Assembly (NCBI RefSeq): GCF_000621165.1 | Contig: NZ_JHZA01000007.1 | Span: 1 to 64,000, forward strand | DNA: 64,000 nucleotides | From: Enterovibrio calviensis DSM 14347 | Lineage (GTDB): Bacteria; Pseudomonadota; Gammaproteobacteria; Enterobacterales; Vibrionaceae | Direction of reading: 5' to 3' | Shown here: piece after piece, positions 55,709 through 64,000 of the stretch | How the letters are laid out: each line of letters starts with the position of its first letter | How positions within the stretch are numbered: position 1 is the first letter of the stretch | Notes under the pieces: model-generated | The model's input: only the letters and a program-made list of their open reading frames with translations | Told to the model about the DNA's origin: nothing | Database searches by the model: none | Made by a program: the position numbers and the translations under genes

Positions 55709-56734
55709 TTATTGTGATTTATCGGGGCGAGCCAAATCGTTGAGCTCTTTGAATGCAGCGTCGGTTAGTGTTAATCCTTGCTCAAGCACGCGTTCGCGCT
55801 GACGTAAACGACGCTCTCCTGGCAATCGCACACCTTCTTGTGCACACATCTCGGAAAACAGGGCTTCTAGCCTTTCAGCGAACTGTGGTGCAAGGAATGT
55901 TCCGGAAACACAAGGATCAATGGCAATCACTGAATGCCCTATGGCGGGTGGCCCACCTTCGGTATCGAAAAAATTGGATGCCTCATAACCATATAGTGCA
56001 CCCGTGAGCGTGGCGGAGAGAATTTCCACCATGAGTGTCAAGGCTGCACCTTTAGCATCACCAATAGGAAGCATGGATCCTTGGATTGCTGCATCGGCAT
56101 CTGTGGTCGGGTTACCTTGCGAATCAATGGCCCAACCTTCTGGGATAGGCTCGCCTTTTTTTCTCGCAAGCAGCACTTTCCCTCGCGCCACTTTGCTCAT
56201 GCTCATGTCGATCACAAGTGGAGGATGCCCCTCTCTTGGGCAAGAAAACGCAATAGGGTTAGTCCCAAAAATGGCCGTGTTACCACCCCATGGTGCAATA
56301 GCGCTTGGGCTGTTAGAGAAGATCAGAGCAATGCAGCCTTGTTTGGCAATACGCTCTGCGTGATAACCAGCTTGGCCGAAGTGATGAGAACGATAAACAG
56401 TGGCGAGCGCAATGCCTTGTGCTTTTGCCATTGCGGGTAGCAGGCTGACCAGTTTGTCCATGGCTGGAAAGGCAAAGCCTAACTCTGCGTTAATTCGACA
56501 AACACTGGGTTTTGGGGTTTCAACTTTGGGTACGGCATCTCCAATGACTTTGCCGCAGGTGACCTGATCAATATAGGCAGCAAGGCGCGCCAAGCCGTGA
56601 CCGGGTTGTCCGTCAATTTCCGCTTGAATAAGAGCATTGGCGACTGAGTGTGCATTGGATGATGTGACTCCGACATTTTCCAATGCTTGAACGATGAGCG
56701 CTTTTGCGTCTGATGGGTCGATATACACAGGCAT
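55709..56734 (-). CDS. Malate/L-lactate dehydrogenase-family enzyme, probable sulfolactate dehydrogenase (ComC/SlcD-like)
   Basis: 341 residues of the Ldh_2 (COG2055) family, which uses NAD(P) on 2-hydroxy acids. Visible motifs are ALIQAEIDGQPGHGLARL, the catalytic-region VYRSHHFGQAGYHAERIA, SNSPSAIAPWGG, FGTNPIAFSCP and DMSMSKVARGK. Within this family ComC and SlcD-type enzymes interconvert (R)-sulfolactate and sulfopyruvate. Lying between the SuyB and exporter genes in one direction makes that substrate more likely than malate or lactate. It could serve entry of the other sulfolactate enantiomer or recycle overflow sulfopyruvate. A hairpin (gacgctg/cagcgtc, about 56772-56793) lies between it and suyB. 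Confidence 0.75.
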   Translation of the reverse strand: MPVYIDPSDAKALIVQALENVGVTSSNAHSVANALIQAEIDGQPGHGLARLAAYIDQVTCGKVIGDAVPKVETPKPSVCRINAELGFAFPAMDKLVSLLPAMAKAQGIALATVYRSHHFGQAGYHAERIAKQGCIALIFSNSPSAIAPWGGNTAIFGTNPIAFSCPREGHPPLVIDMSMSKVARGKVLLARKKGEPIPEGWAIDSQGNPTTDADAAIQGSMLPIGDAKGAALTLMVEILSATLTGALYGYEASNFFDTEGGPPAIGHSVIAIDPCVSGTFLAPQFAERLEALFSEMCAQEGVRLPGERRLRQRERVLEQGLTLTDAAFKELNDLARPDKSQ

Positions 56735-56841
56735 GTCCGTCTCCGGTGTAAAAACGGAAGGAAAGAGAAGAGACGCTGAGTTTCCCCAGCGTCATACTCA
56801 CGGTGCAAAGTAGGCCTAAGCTTAAGTTTGAGAGCCAAAGC

Positions 56842-56898
56842 CTTATGCACTGTGGTTAAGCTTACGCACTTCGGTAAAGCTTACGCACTGCGGTAGAG
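56842..56898. repeat. Three 19-bp tandem repeats spanning the 3' end of suyB
   Basis: Units at 56842-56860, 56861-56879 and 56880-56898 follow cttacgcact(g/t)cggtaaag. The unit nearest the gene encodes the last residues (LYRSA) and stop codon of SuyB, and the other two lie just downstream. A local duplication of the gene end is the simplest explanation. Confidence 0.88.
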
Positions 56899-58050
56899 CT
56901 TGGTCAGTACAAACTCGCGGTGACCCAGAGATTCCGCTGCCGTGTAACGGCCGTTTGCTGTGCGAAGTGTCATGTCGATCAGCGCATCACCCGCTGAGTC
57001 CATGTTCAGTTCACGAGCAAGAATGCCAGATACATCAACATCGATGTGCTCGCCCATGGTACGCACGGTACGTGGGTTCGCAGTGATCTTGATAACAGGC
57101 ACAATCGGGTTACCGATAACGTTACCTTGACCCGTAGGGAAGAGGTGAACGGCAAAACCCGCTGCGGCTTGCAAGGTCACACACTCTGCGGCGGCAGAAG
57201 AGGTATCCATGAAGTAAAGACCTGGGCCTGCGGCTGGGCGCTCCGCTGGCGTCAATACATCAACGAACTGGGTGTGCTTACCAATTTTCTGGTAGTTACC
57301 AAACGCTTTCTCTTCGATGGTGGTTAAACCACCTAAGATGTTGCCTTTGGTTGGCTGGCTGTCAGACAAGTCAGAGGTTTTGTGTGGCTCGATAACCTCG
57401 TCCATGTACGCCTGCCACGTGTTCAAGAACTTCTCACCGATTTCAGGTGAAACAGCGCGGGTCGCACAAATCTGCTCTGCACCGGTTAGCTCTGAGGTTT
57501 CACCGAAACACAGAGTTGCACCTTGCGCAGACAGCTTGTCACACAGGTTACCCACGGTTGGGTTAGCCGCTAGACCTGATGTCGTATCAGACTCACCACA
57601 CTTCATGGAAATCCATAGCTCGCTAACATCACACTCTTCACGCGTGATTTCGCTTGCCGCTTGAACATATTCTTTAGCAACACGAGAAGCCGAAGCAATG
57701 GTGTTGATGTCGCCGTTTTGCTCGATAGCAAAACCTTGCACAGGCTTACCAGAAGCGGCAATACCTTCAACCACGCGTGCCGTCCACTCAGGTTCGATAC
57801 CGATAACCACCACAGCGGCGACGTTAGGGTTGCAACCTGTACCAATCAAAGTACGGAAGTGAAGTTCTAAATCTTCACCAAATTGAAGGCGACCGTACGG
57901 GTGTGGAATGGCCATGGTGCCTTTAATGTTGTTGGCTACGGCTTCACAAGCGGCGTTCGACAAGTCATCTAATGGCAGAATGATCACATGGTTACGTACA
58001 CCGACACGGCCATTCTCGCGGCGATAGCCCATAAATTTATAGTTGCTCAT
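56881..58050 (-). CDS. suyB: (2R)-sulfolactate sulfo-lyase subunit beta (SuyB)
   Basis: 389 residues of the UxaA/altronate dehydratase C-terminal family (COG2721), with [34 protein letters not shown] at the start. Conserved cysteines occur in [13 protein letters not shown]-like [22 protein letters not shown] and in GTGCNPN, the likely iron-sulfur ligands. As a free-standing subunit of this length, next to a 97-residue N-terminal-domain protein and surrounded by sulfonate genes, it fits SuyB, which with SuyA cleaves (2R)-3-sulfolactate into pyruvate and sulfite. The alternative, a split altronate/galactarate dehydratase, fits the neighbours much less well. It starts three bases after the suyA stop. 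Confidence 0.83.
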   Translation of the reverse strand: MSNYKFMGYRRENGRVGVRNHVIILPLDDLSNAACEAVANNIKGTMAIPHPYGRLQFGEDLELHFRTLIGTGCNPNVAAVVVIGIEPEWTARVVEGIAASGKPVQGFAIEQNGDINTIASASRVAKEYVQAASEITREECDVSELWISMKCGESDTTSGLAANPTVGNLCDKLSAQGATLCFGETSELTGAEQICATRAVSPEIGEKFLNTWQAYMDEVIEPHKTSDLSDSQPTKGNILGGLTTIEEKAFGNYQKIGKHTQFVDVLTPAERPAAGPGLYFMDTSSAAAECVTLQAAAGFAVHLFPTGQGNVIGNPIVPVIKITANPRTVRTMGEHIDVDVSGILARELNMDSAGDALIDMTLRTANGRYTAAESLGHREFVLTKLYRSA

Positions 58051-58053
58051 GGC

Positions 58054-58347
58054 TTACCACCTCTTCGTTTTAACGTTTTGAACGTGAACATGTCCGCCTT
58101 TGGCGATGTCCGCAATTGCTTTGCCGATGTCGTTGTCGTACTTCAGAATGGTGTCGCCATCCTTGATGTCGTTCAGCGCGACTTTGTGTCCCAGAGGGAT
58201 AGCATCGAGTGCATGTATTTCGATGGTCGCATCCGTGTCCATCACCCATCCAACAAGCGTCTGGCCAGCTTCTAAGCCCTCAACCACAATCACGCCGACT
58301 GAGTCGGTCGAATCGTGGACGAGAAAATCTGGTTTTTGCATTTTCAT
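58054..58347 (-). CDS. suyA: (2R)-sulfolactate sulfo-lyase subunit alpha (SuyA)
   Basis: 97 residues forming a single SAF-type domain, as in the N-terminus of UxaA: IHALDAIPLGHKVALNDIKDGDTILKYDNDIGKAIADIAKGGHVHVQN. Separate small (SuyA) and large (SuyB) subunits are the known arrangement of sulfolactate sulfo-lyase. The start is ATG 58347, or the second ATG two codons on. It lies 35 bases from the zinc dehydrogenase gene on the upstream side and is tightly coupled to suyB. Confidence 0.83.
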   Translation of the reverse strand: MKMQKPDFLVHDSTDSVGVIVVEGLEAGQTLVGWVMDTDATIEIHALDAIPLGHKVALNDIKDGDTILKYDNDIGKAIADIAKGGHVHVQNVKTKRW

Positions 58348-58382
58348 CTCCTTTTGAATAAAACGATCTTTCTTTTCTTGGG

Positions 58383-59405
58383 TTACTTTTCGGGCCGCAG
58401 CACGACTTTGGCTGCGGCTATACGTCCGTTAAGTAAGTCGTCAAAAGCGTCCGCACCTTCACTGAGCGGGCGTTCTTGAATCCAGTCCAGCGCGCCTAAC
58501 GCGCCGTTATGCATGGCTTCCACCGTCGCGTGGAAATCTTGCATGGTGTAGGTGTAGCTGCCGGTGAAGATCACTTCTTGCAACGTAAATTTGCGTACAT
58601 CGAGACCTTCAATGCTGTCTTGCAAACCCACATGGACAATCACGCCGCCAGGTTTAACGGCGTCGGATGAACCCATGCGGGTGTGTTTGTTGCCTACACA
58701 ATCCACCACCAAATCGATACTGTTACTGGCAACGAGTGGGTTAGAAAGTGGGTCGAATACCGTGCAAACGCTGGTGGTCTTCACCGTTTCACGGCGCAAT
58801 TCATTGGTTTCGGCAAGGAAGATTTGACGACAACCTTGCGCATACAAAGAGAGCGCAGCCGCGAGGCCGACCGCGCCGCCGCCATACACCAAAGCTTTAC
58901 TTTCCACCAACGGACGGTTAATCAAGTTCGCGCCTTTGGTAACGGCATGCCAGCCCGTTGCAATCGGTTCGGCCAATGATGCTGTGGCCATCGACATGCC
59001 TTCAGGAACTGGCACCAAGTTGCGTATTGGAATCGCCACGTATTCGGCAAATGCGCCTTGTCGTGGTGGCATGGAAATGATTTCTCGGCTTGCACATTGG
59101 TTTTCGAAACCCGTGCGGCAATAGCTGCAATGACCACAGCTCACCAGCGGGTTGATCACCACGGCTTGACCGTCAAGGTCGCGATTGCCTGTGTTGTCCG
59201 CACCGCGAACAACGCCTGCGCCTTCATGCCCCAAAATCAGAGGGGCAGGGCGACGCGAGTCATGACCGAGGTAAGCATGAAGATCTGACCCACAAATGCC
59301 GACGGCGTTGATTTGCACCAAGACTTCGTCATCACGAAGGGTTGGCATCTCTGCGTCATCGACATAGGTCAGTGATTTTTCTCCGGTATATACCAGTGCT
59401 TTCAT
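58383..59405 (-). CDS. Zinc-dependent medium-chain alcohol dehydrogenase, probable DHPS dehydrogenase (HpsO/HpsP-like)
   Basis: 340 residues from ATG 59405 (AAGGAAGG upstream). The longer frame to 59510 would overlap the preceding gene and has no site. MDR features are clear: catalytic-zinc GICGSDLHAYLGHDSRRPAPLILGHEGAGVV, structural-zinc cysteines in VSCGHCSYCRTGFENQCASREI, and nucleotide-binding YGGGAVGLAAAL. In the DHPS pathway two NAD-linked dehydrogenases, HpsO and HpsP, interconvert DHPS enantiomers through the 2-keto compound, and this gene and the adjacent SDR gene occupy that place. Which name applies to which gene I cannot decide from sequence. Confidence 0.8.
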   Translation of the reverse strand: MKALVYTGEKSLTYVDDAEMPTLRDDEVLVQINAVGICGSDLHAYLGHDSRRPAPLILGHEGAGVVRGADNTGNRDLDGQAVVINPLVSCGHCSYCRTGFENQCASREIISMPPRQGAFAEYVAIPIRNLVPVPEGMSMATASLAEPIATGWHAVTKGANLINRPLVESKALVYGGGAVGLAAALSLYAQGCRQIFLAETNELRRETVKTTSVCTVFDPLSNPLVASNSIDLVVDCVGNKHTRMGSSDAVKPGGVIVHVGLQDSIEGLDVRKFTLQEVIFTGSYTYTMQDFHATVEAMHNGALGALDWIQERPLSEGADAFDDLLNGRIAAAKVVLRPEK

Positions 59406-59484
59406 CGTGCCTTCCTTTTGGTCTTCTGTTTTTTGCTTCTGTCTACCGCTTCTGTCGTATCGATTTGGCGCATGTTGAGAGTGG

Positions 59485-60261
59485 CTATTTGGCGGTATAG
59501 CCACCATCAAGAGAGATCATCTGGCCGGTGATGTAATCGGAGGCGCGTGACGCCAAAAACACCGTGAGACCGTCAAAATCTTCCAGTTCGCCGTTTCGTC
59601 CAATCGCCGTCATGCTGGCGTGATGTTTCGACAATTCATCGTCCGCAAACACACGTTGAGTCAGGGGCGTTTGGAAAAAACCCGGCGCAATGGCGTTAGT
59701 GGTGACACCTTGGCGAGACCACGCTTCTGCCATTGCTCTGGTTAACTGCGCCACGCCGCCTTTCGATGCGCCATAAGGGATCGAATTGGCAAACGCACGA
59801 TAGGATTGCAATGAACCGATGTTGATGATTTTTCCGCGTCCTTTTTCGAGCATGCCGGGTAAACAAGCCTGAGCGAGAAAAAAAGGCACCGAGAGATTGA
59901 GATGAAGGGTCTTGTCCCAACTCTCGATGGAAATGTCATCCGCAGGTTCACGCAAATTCACACCCGCCGCGTTGACTAAGATGTCAGGTGCGCCGAAATG
60001 CGAAGAGGCTTTGATGATGAAATCTTGCAACTTCTCGCGTCGCGTTAAATCCGCAACCACCACCGCTGAATCCCCACCAGAACCTGCGATCAATGCCGCG
60101 GTCTGTGACAAGGTTTCTACGTGGCGTCCAGCCAGCAAAACCTTGGCGCCTGCTTGGGAAAGGGCAAACGCCATGCGCTGTCCAATACCCGAGCCAGCAC
60201 CCGTCACCAAAGCGACGTGTCCGGTTAGGTCAAAGAGGTGGTTTAACGCGTTGCCTGTCAT
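59485..60261 (-). CDS. Short-chain dehydrogenase/reductase, probable DHPS dehydrogenase (HpsO/HpsP-like)
   Basis: 258 residues from ATG 60261 (AAGGAAG upstream). The frame extends further, but without a site. Classical SDR features: TGxxxGxG as VTGAGSGIGQRMA near residue 19, NAAG, catalytic serine in NIGSLQSYRAF, and YxxxK as YGASKGG. The C-terminal SDYITGQMISLDGGY is standard. It is NAD(P)-linked. In context it probably oxidises the C2 hydroxyl of one DHPS enantiomer, with the zinc dehydrogenase handling the other. It lies 79 bases before the zinc dehydrogenase gene. Confidence 0.82.
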   Translation of the reverse strand: MTGNALNHLFDLTGHVALVTGAGSGIGQRMAFALSQAGAKVLLAGRHVETLSQTAALIAGSGGDSAVVVADLTRREKLQDFIIKASSHFGAPDILVNAAGVNLREPADDISIESWDKTLHLNLSVPFFLAQACLPGMLEKGRGKIINIGSLQSYRAFANSIPYGASKGGVAQLTRAMAEAWSRQGVTTNAIAPGFFQTPLTQRVFADDELSKHHASMTAIGRNGELEDFDGLTVFLASRASDYITGQMISLDGGYTAK

Positions 60262-60368
60262 TTCATCTTCCTTTTTGTATGACGTTGTTTGTGTAAACAG
60301 CATCTGTAAACAGCTTGGATAAATAGCTTCGGTAAGTAGCTGGATCAATAGCCCAGCTAAATAGCGAC

Positions 60369-61724
<1,356 letters not shown>

Positions 61725-61793
61725 TTAGGAGAAAGCCGAATAGGCATTGGGTTGTAGAGTTAAACCAGTGTTAAGAGCTTTTCCGTGGCGTCG

Positions 61794-63104
61794 TTAATCC
61801 AGCGCCCAGAGTGATAGTTCAGGAATAAATGCCAACATGAGTACAACGGTCAGCATGGATATTACATATGGTCCGGATCGAGCCGCGATCTTCAGCACCG
61901 AGGTTCCCGTTAATCCGGATACCACAAAGAGGTTCAAACCAAGTGGTGGTGTAATGAAACCCACACCGAGAGACGTCACCATCATGATACAGAACTGCAC
62001 ATCTTCCATGCCTATCTCACGTGCCAGCGGCAACAGGATAGGGGAGAGGATCAGAATGTTCGGCGTCGTTTCCATAAAACAACCAGCCAGAATCAAGATG
62101 CCGATCATGATGAGTGTCAGGGCAACGTGACTGTCGGTAATCGACGTCATGCTTTGAACAAACGCCTGCGGCACGTCTAGGGCTGCCAGTGTTTGTGCCA
62201 ATGGAAGGCTTAGCGCGATGATAGGCAAGATAACGCCATTCACTTTTGCTGAGCTTTCTAACATCTTCGGAAAATCACTCACCTTCAATGTGCCTTGGAA
62301 CAGACCAATGATGATGGTGGTAACAACAGCGATAGCAGCGGCTTCTGTTGGTGTGAAGATACCTGAGTAGATACCACCCAAGATGACGAACGGCACCATC
62401 AGGGCGTAGCGCGCATCAATCACCACGGCTATCCAGCGCTTGAATGAGAAGCCTTGTCCTGCGTTTTCGTAGCCATGAATGCGGTTCATCACTACGTTGG
62501 TCAGCATGATGGCGCCCATCACCATTAACCCGGGGACTGCGGCTGCAAGGAACAGTGTCGATGCGGATATACCCAGCACTAAGCCAATAATGATGTAAGC
62601 GATAGAGGGTGGGATCAGGATGCCTGTACATGCCCCCGCGGCGACCAACGCACACGCATAAGGTTTCGGGTAACCCTGTTTCACCAGTCTATCAATGGTC
62701 ATACGACCCACAGCAGCAGCACCTGCAGCATCAGAACCTGAGATACAAGCAAAAAAACCACAACCGAGTACCGTTGCGCTACCAAAGCCTGCTCGCGCAC
62801 CGCCGACACTGGCTTCTGCAACATCGAGGAGTTTGTTTGATAGGCCAGTACGAACCAGTACGTCCCCTGTCAGGATGAAAAGTGGAACGGCAATCAGCGC
62901 GAACGCATCGATGCCATCAAAGAGAGATTCACCAAACAAGGATAAAGGTAGAACGTCAGTAATGAAGAGCAGCGCAATAGAGCCTAAGCCAAGTGATACC
63001 CACACAGGGACGGCAAGGCCAATCAACACTAGCATGCCAATCACAGGGCCATAAAATTCCCAGCCGAGGTCGACAACCACGTCTGTTTGATAGTAATTCA
63101 GCAT
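61794..63104 (-). CDS. TRAP transporter large permease subunit (DctM family)
   Basis: 436 residues, about twelve hydrophobic segments, with family motifs such as VPLFILTGDVLVRTGLSNKL, CGFFACISGSDAAGAAAVG, KPYACALVAAGACTGILIPPSIAYI and GIYSGIFTPTEAAAIAVV. It forms the Na+-coupled channel of a tripartite periplasmic transporter. The substrate is inferred to be DHPS (HpsKLM-type system) from the downstream catabolic genes. It follows the DctQ gene by nine bases. A short hairpin (cggcttt/aaagccg, 61717-61738) lies between it and hpsN. Confidence 0.9.
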   Translation of the reverse strand: MLNYYQTDVVVDLGWEFYGPVIGMLVLIGLAVPVWVSLGLGSIALLFITDVLPLSLFGESLFDGIDAFALIAVPLFILTGDVLVRTGLSNKLLDVAEASVGGARAGFGSATVLGCGFFACISGSDAAGAAAVGRMTIDRLVKQGYPKPYACALVAAGACTGILIPPSIAYIIIGLVLGISASTLFLAAAVPGLMVMGAIMLTNVVMNRIHGYENAGQGFSFKRWIAVVIDARYALMVPFVILGGIYSGIFTPTEAAAIAVVTTIIIGLFQGTLKVSDFPKMLESSAKVNGVILPIIALSLPLAQTLAALDVPQAFVQSMTSITDSHVALTLIMIGILILAGCFMETTPNILILSPILLPLAREIGMEDVQFCIMMVTSLGVGFITPPLGLNLFVVSGLTGTSVLKIAARSGPYVISMLTVVLMLAFIPELSLWALD

Positions 63105-63113
63105 GACATTCTC

Positions 63114-63629
63114 CTAATCGAACAGCTTGTTGCCTTCGAACACGGGGGTGCCGTGTATCAGGCTATGTGTATCGCGACGGATCGATTGAGCCAGTCGGAA
63201 CAACATCAAGGAGAACCCTAGCGGTACTGCCGCCATGAACCACGCTTGGCTGATGCCTAAACCGTGGGTGACTGAGCCGAATTTTAACGATACTTCAATC
63301 GGGTGAATGGACCAGTAGAGTGCAAATACAGCGACGATAAGTGTCATCAAATCGCCAAAAAGATACATGACGGCTTTACCGCGTTGAGGTAAATAGTGGA
63401 GCAACACGTCAATACGTATATGGGCGCGTTCTTTTACAGCCGCTGACGCACCGATCCAAGCGAGATAAATAAACGCATAACGGGCGACTTCTTCTCCCCA
63501 AATGGAGGAGTAGCTGAATACAAAACGGCGGAGCACTTCCATTGCAATGGTAATAACGATTGTGGTGTAGAAGAAAAGGAGCAACCAGCGTTCGCCATTC
63601 TCATCAATGTTCTTAAGTAGAGATTTCAT
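63114..63629 (-). CDS. TRAP transporter small permease subunit (DctQ family)
   Basis: 171 residues with four transmembrane helices in the DctQ pattern (LLLFFYTTIVITIAMEVLRRF, WGEEVARYAFIYLAWIGASAAVKERAHIRIDVL). It is the small membrane partner of the adjacent DctM protein. It lies nine bases upstream of the dctM gene and 79 bases downstream of the binding-protein gene, with a stable hairpin in that gap. Confidence 0.9.
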   Translation of the reverse strand: MKSLLKNIDENGERWLLLFFYTTIVITIAMEVLRRFVFSYSSIWGEEVARYAFIYLAWIGASAAVKERAHIRIDVLLHYLPQRGKAVMYLFGDLMTLIVAVFALYWSIHPIEVSLKFGSVTHGLGISQAWFMAAVPLGFSLMLFRLAQSIRRDTHSLIHGTPVFEGNKLFD

Positions 63630-63666
63630 AGGCCATGTCCAACGTGCGTTGTGGAAATCGAGAGAG

Positions 63667-63695
63667 TAGCCTCTTGGAAGAGTCCCAAGAGGCTA
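63667..63695. promoter_or_regulatory. Intercistronic hairpin between the TRAP binding-protein and DctQ genes
   Basis: tagcctcttgg (63667-63677) pairs perfectly with ccaagaggcta (63685-63695) over a seven-base loop, without a T tract on the minus strand. Such hairpins after binding-protein genes often stabilise the upstream message so that the binding protein is made in excess. Confidence 0.65.
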
Positions 63696-63708
63696 GGTGA
63701 CTCAGACG

Positions 63709-64000
63709 TTACACATCGTGAACATAGAAACGGCTATTACCATTGGCGGCATCTAGCAGTTTGTTAAAGGTGGCTTTTGACCCTGCAAGTTGCAGTTTAA
63801 AGTCATCCCACTCTGGACGCTGGTGGCCCGCTTTGTCAATCCATTGGCGCATTTCATCAGCATTAGGCGCATAGAATTCAACACCTGCATCGCCCAGTTC
63901 AGCCATCGCATAAGCGCGAGCTGCAGGTACTTTTGCAAGGTTCTGAATTGAGGTCACTTCACTCGCGAACTCAATGCCTTCCTGAATGTCTTTCGGCAGG
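63709..64000 (-). CDS. TRAP transporter solute-binding protein (DctP family), C-terminal part
   Basis: Only the last 96 residues are in the window. The frame is open through base 64000 and begins LPKDIQEGIEFASEVTS, a segment typical of DctP C-termini, so the gene continues to the right. It delivers the substrate, probably DHPS or a related organosulfonate, to the DctQM permease. The ligand arginine and fold core lie outside the window. It appears to be the first visible gene of the sulfonate operon, whose promoter and any regulator are beyond the edge. Confidence 0.85.
   Translation of the reverse strand, partial: LPKDIQEGIEFASEVTSIQNLAKVPAARAYAMAELGDAGVEFYAPNADEMRQWIDKAGHQRPEWDDFKLQLAGSKATFNKLLDAANGNSRFYVHDV

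Noticed and set aside
56881-58347. Altronate or galactarate dehydratase
   Set aside because: Separate small and large subunits and neighbours (candidate sulfite exporter, HpsN-like enzyme) fit sulfolactate sulfo-lyase better. Uronate pathway genes are absent.

Overview
The window looks like a chromosome segment of a marine gammaproteobacterium of the Vibrionaceae (Vibrio, Photobacterium, Enterovibrio or Grimontia type). The grounds are the family content (peptide-type oligosaccharide ABC transporter, NagE-like PTS permease, several chemoreceptors, RTX protein, alkyl sulfatase) and a dispersed palindromic repeat with tatacccaag ends. The genus is inferred, not shown. No rRNA, tRNA, CRISPR array, phage or transposase gene was seen.

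Layout. 1-1410: the 3' part of a secreted modular protein with carbohydrate-binding-like domains and a long Thr-Asp-Gly-Gly linker. 1885-7219: alkyl sulfatase, then on the minus strand a MATE exporter and a glycosyltransferase/acyltransferase pair. 7220-8494: gene-poor, with a MITE-like repeat and the control region of the next operon. 8495-18745: a sugar-uptake locus with solute-binding protein, two permeases, two ATPases, a 1151-residue phosphorylase-like glycosidase and a LacI-type regulator. Near-identical palindromic operators precede both the transporter and the enzyme gene, and a CRP-like site precedes the transporter. 19148-27434: hydrolase, agmatinase-family enzyme, patatin, chemoreceptor, YjdM, COQ8-like kinase and a YdcF-like protein. 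27435-36111: RTX protein, U32 protein (RlhA-like), GST-like protein, EamA exporter with divergent Lrp-type regulator, and an alpha/beta hydrolase lacking its nucleophile serine. 36435-43755: NagE-like IICB permease, two-component system, a chemoreceptor with a chain of HAMP repeats, and a small membrane protein.

44479-53777 is a five-gene, tightly coupled cluster of circularly permuted ATP-grasp, alpha-E, transglutaminase and DUF2126 proteins. Related clusters are widespread and are predicted to make or modify a peptide, but I know of no established product. It is the best candidate here for an undescribed system.

54643-64000 (minus strand) reads as a nearly complete catabolic island for the C3 sulfonate 2,3-dihydroxypropane-1-sulfonate (DHPS). 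It encodes TRAP uptake, an HpsN-type HisD paralogue, SDR and zinc dehydrogenases, SuyAB-type sulfolactate sulfo-lyase, a sulfolactate-dehydrogenase-like protein and a YeiH-family candidate sulfite exporter. The predicted output is pyruvate for growth and sulfite for export. The solute-binding protein runs off the right edge, and no dedicated regulator is visible in the window.
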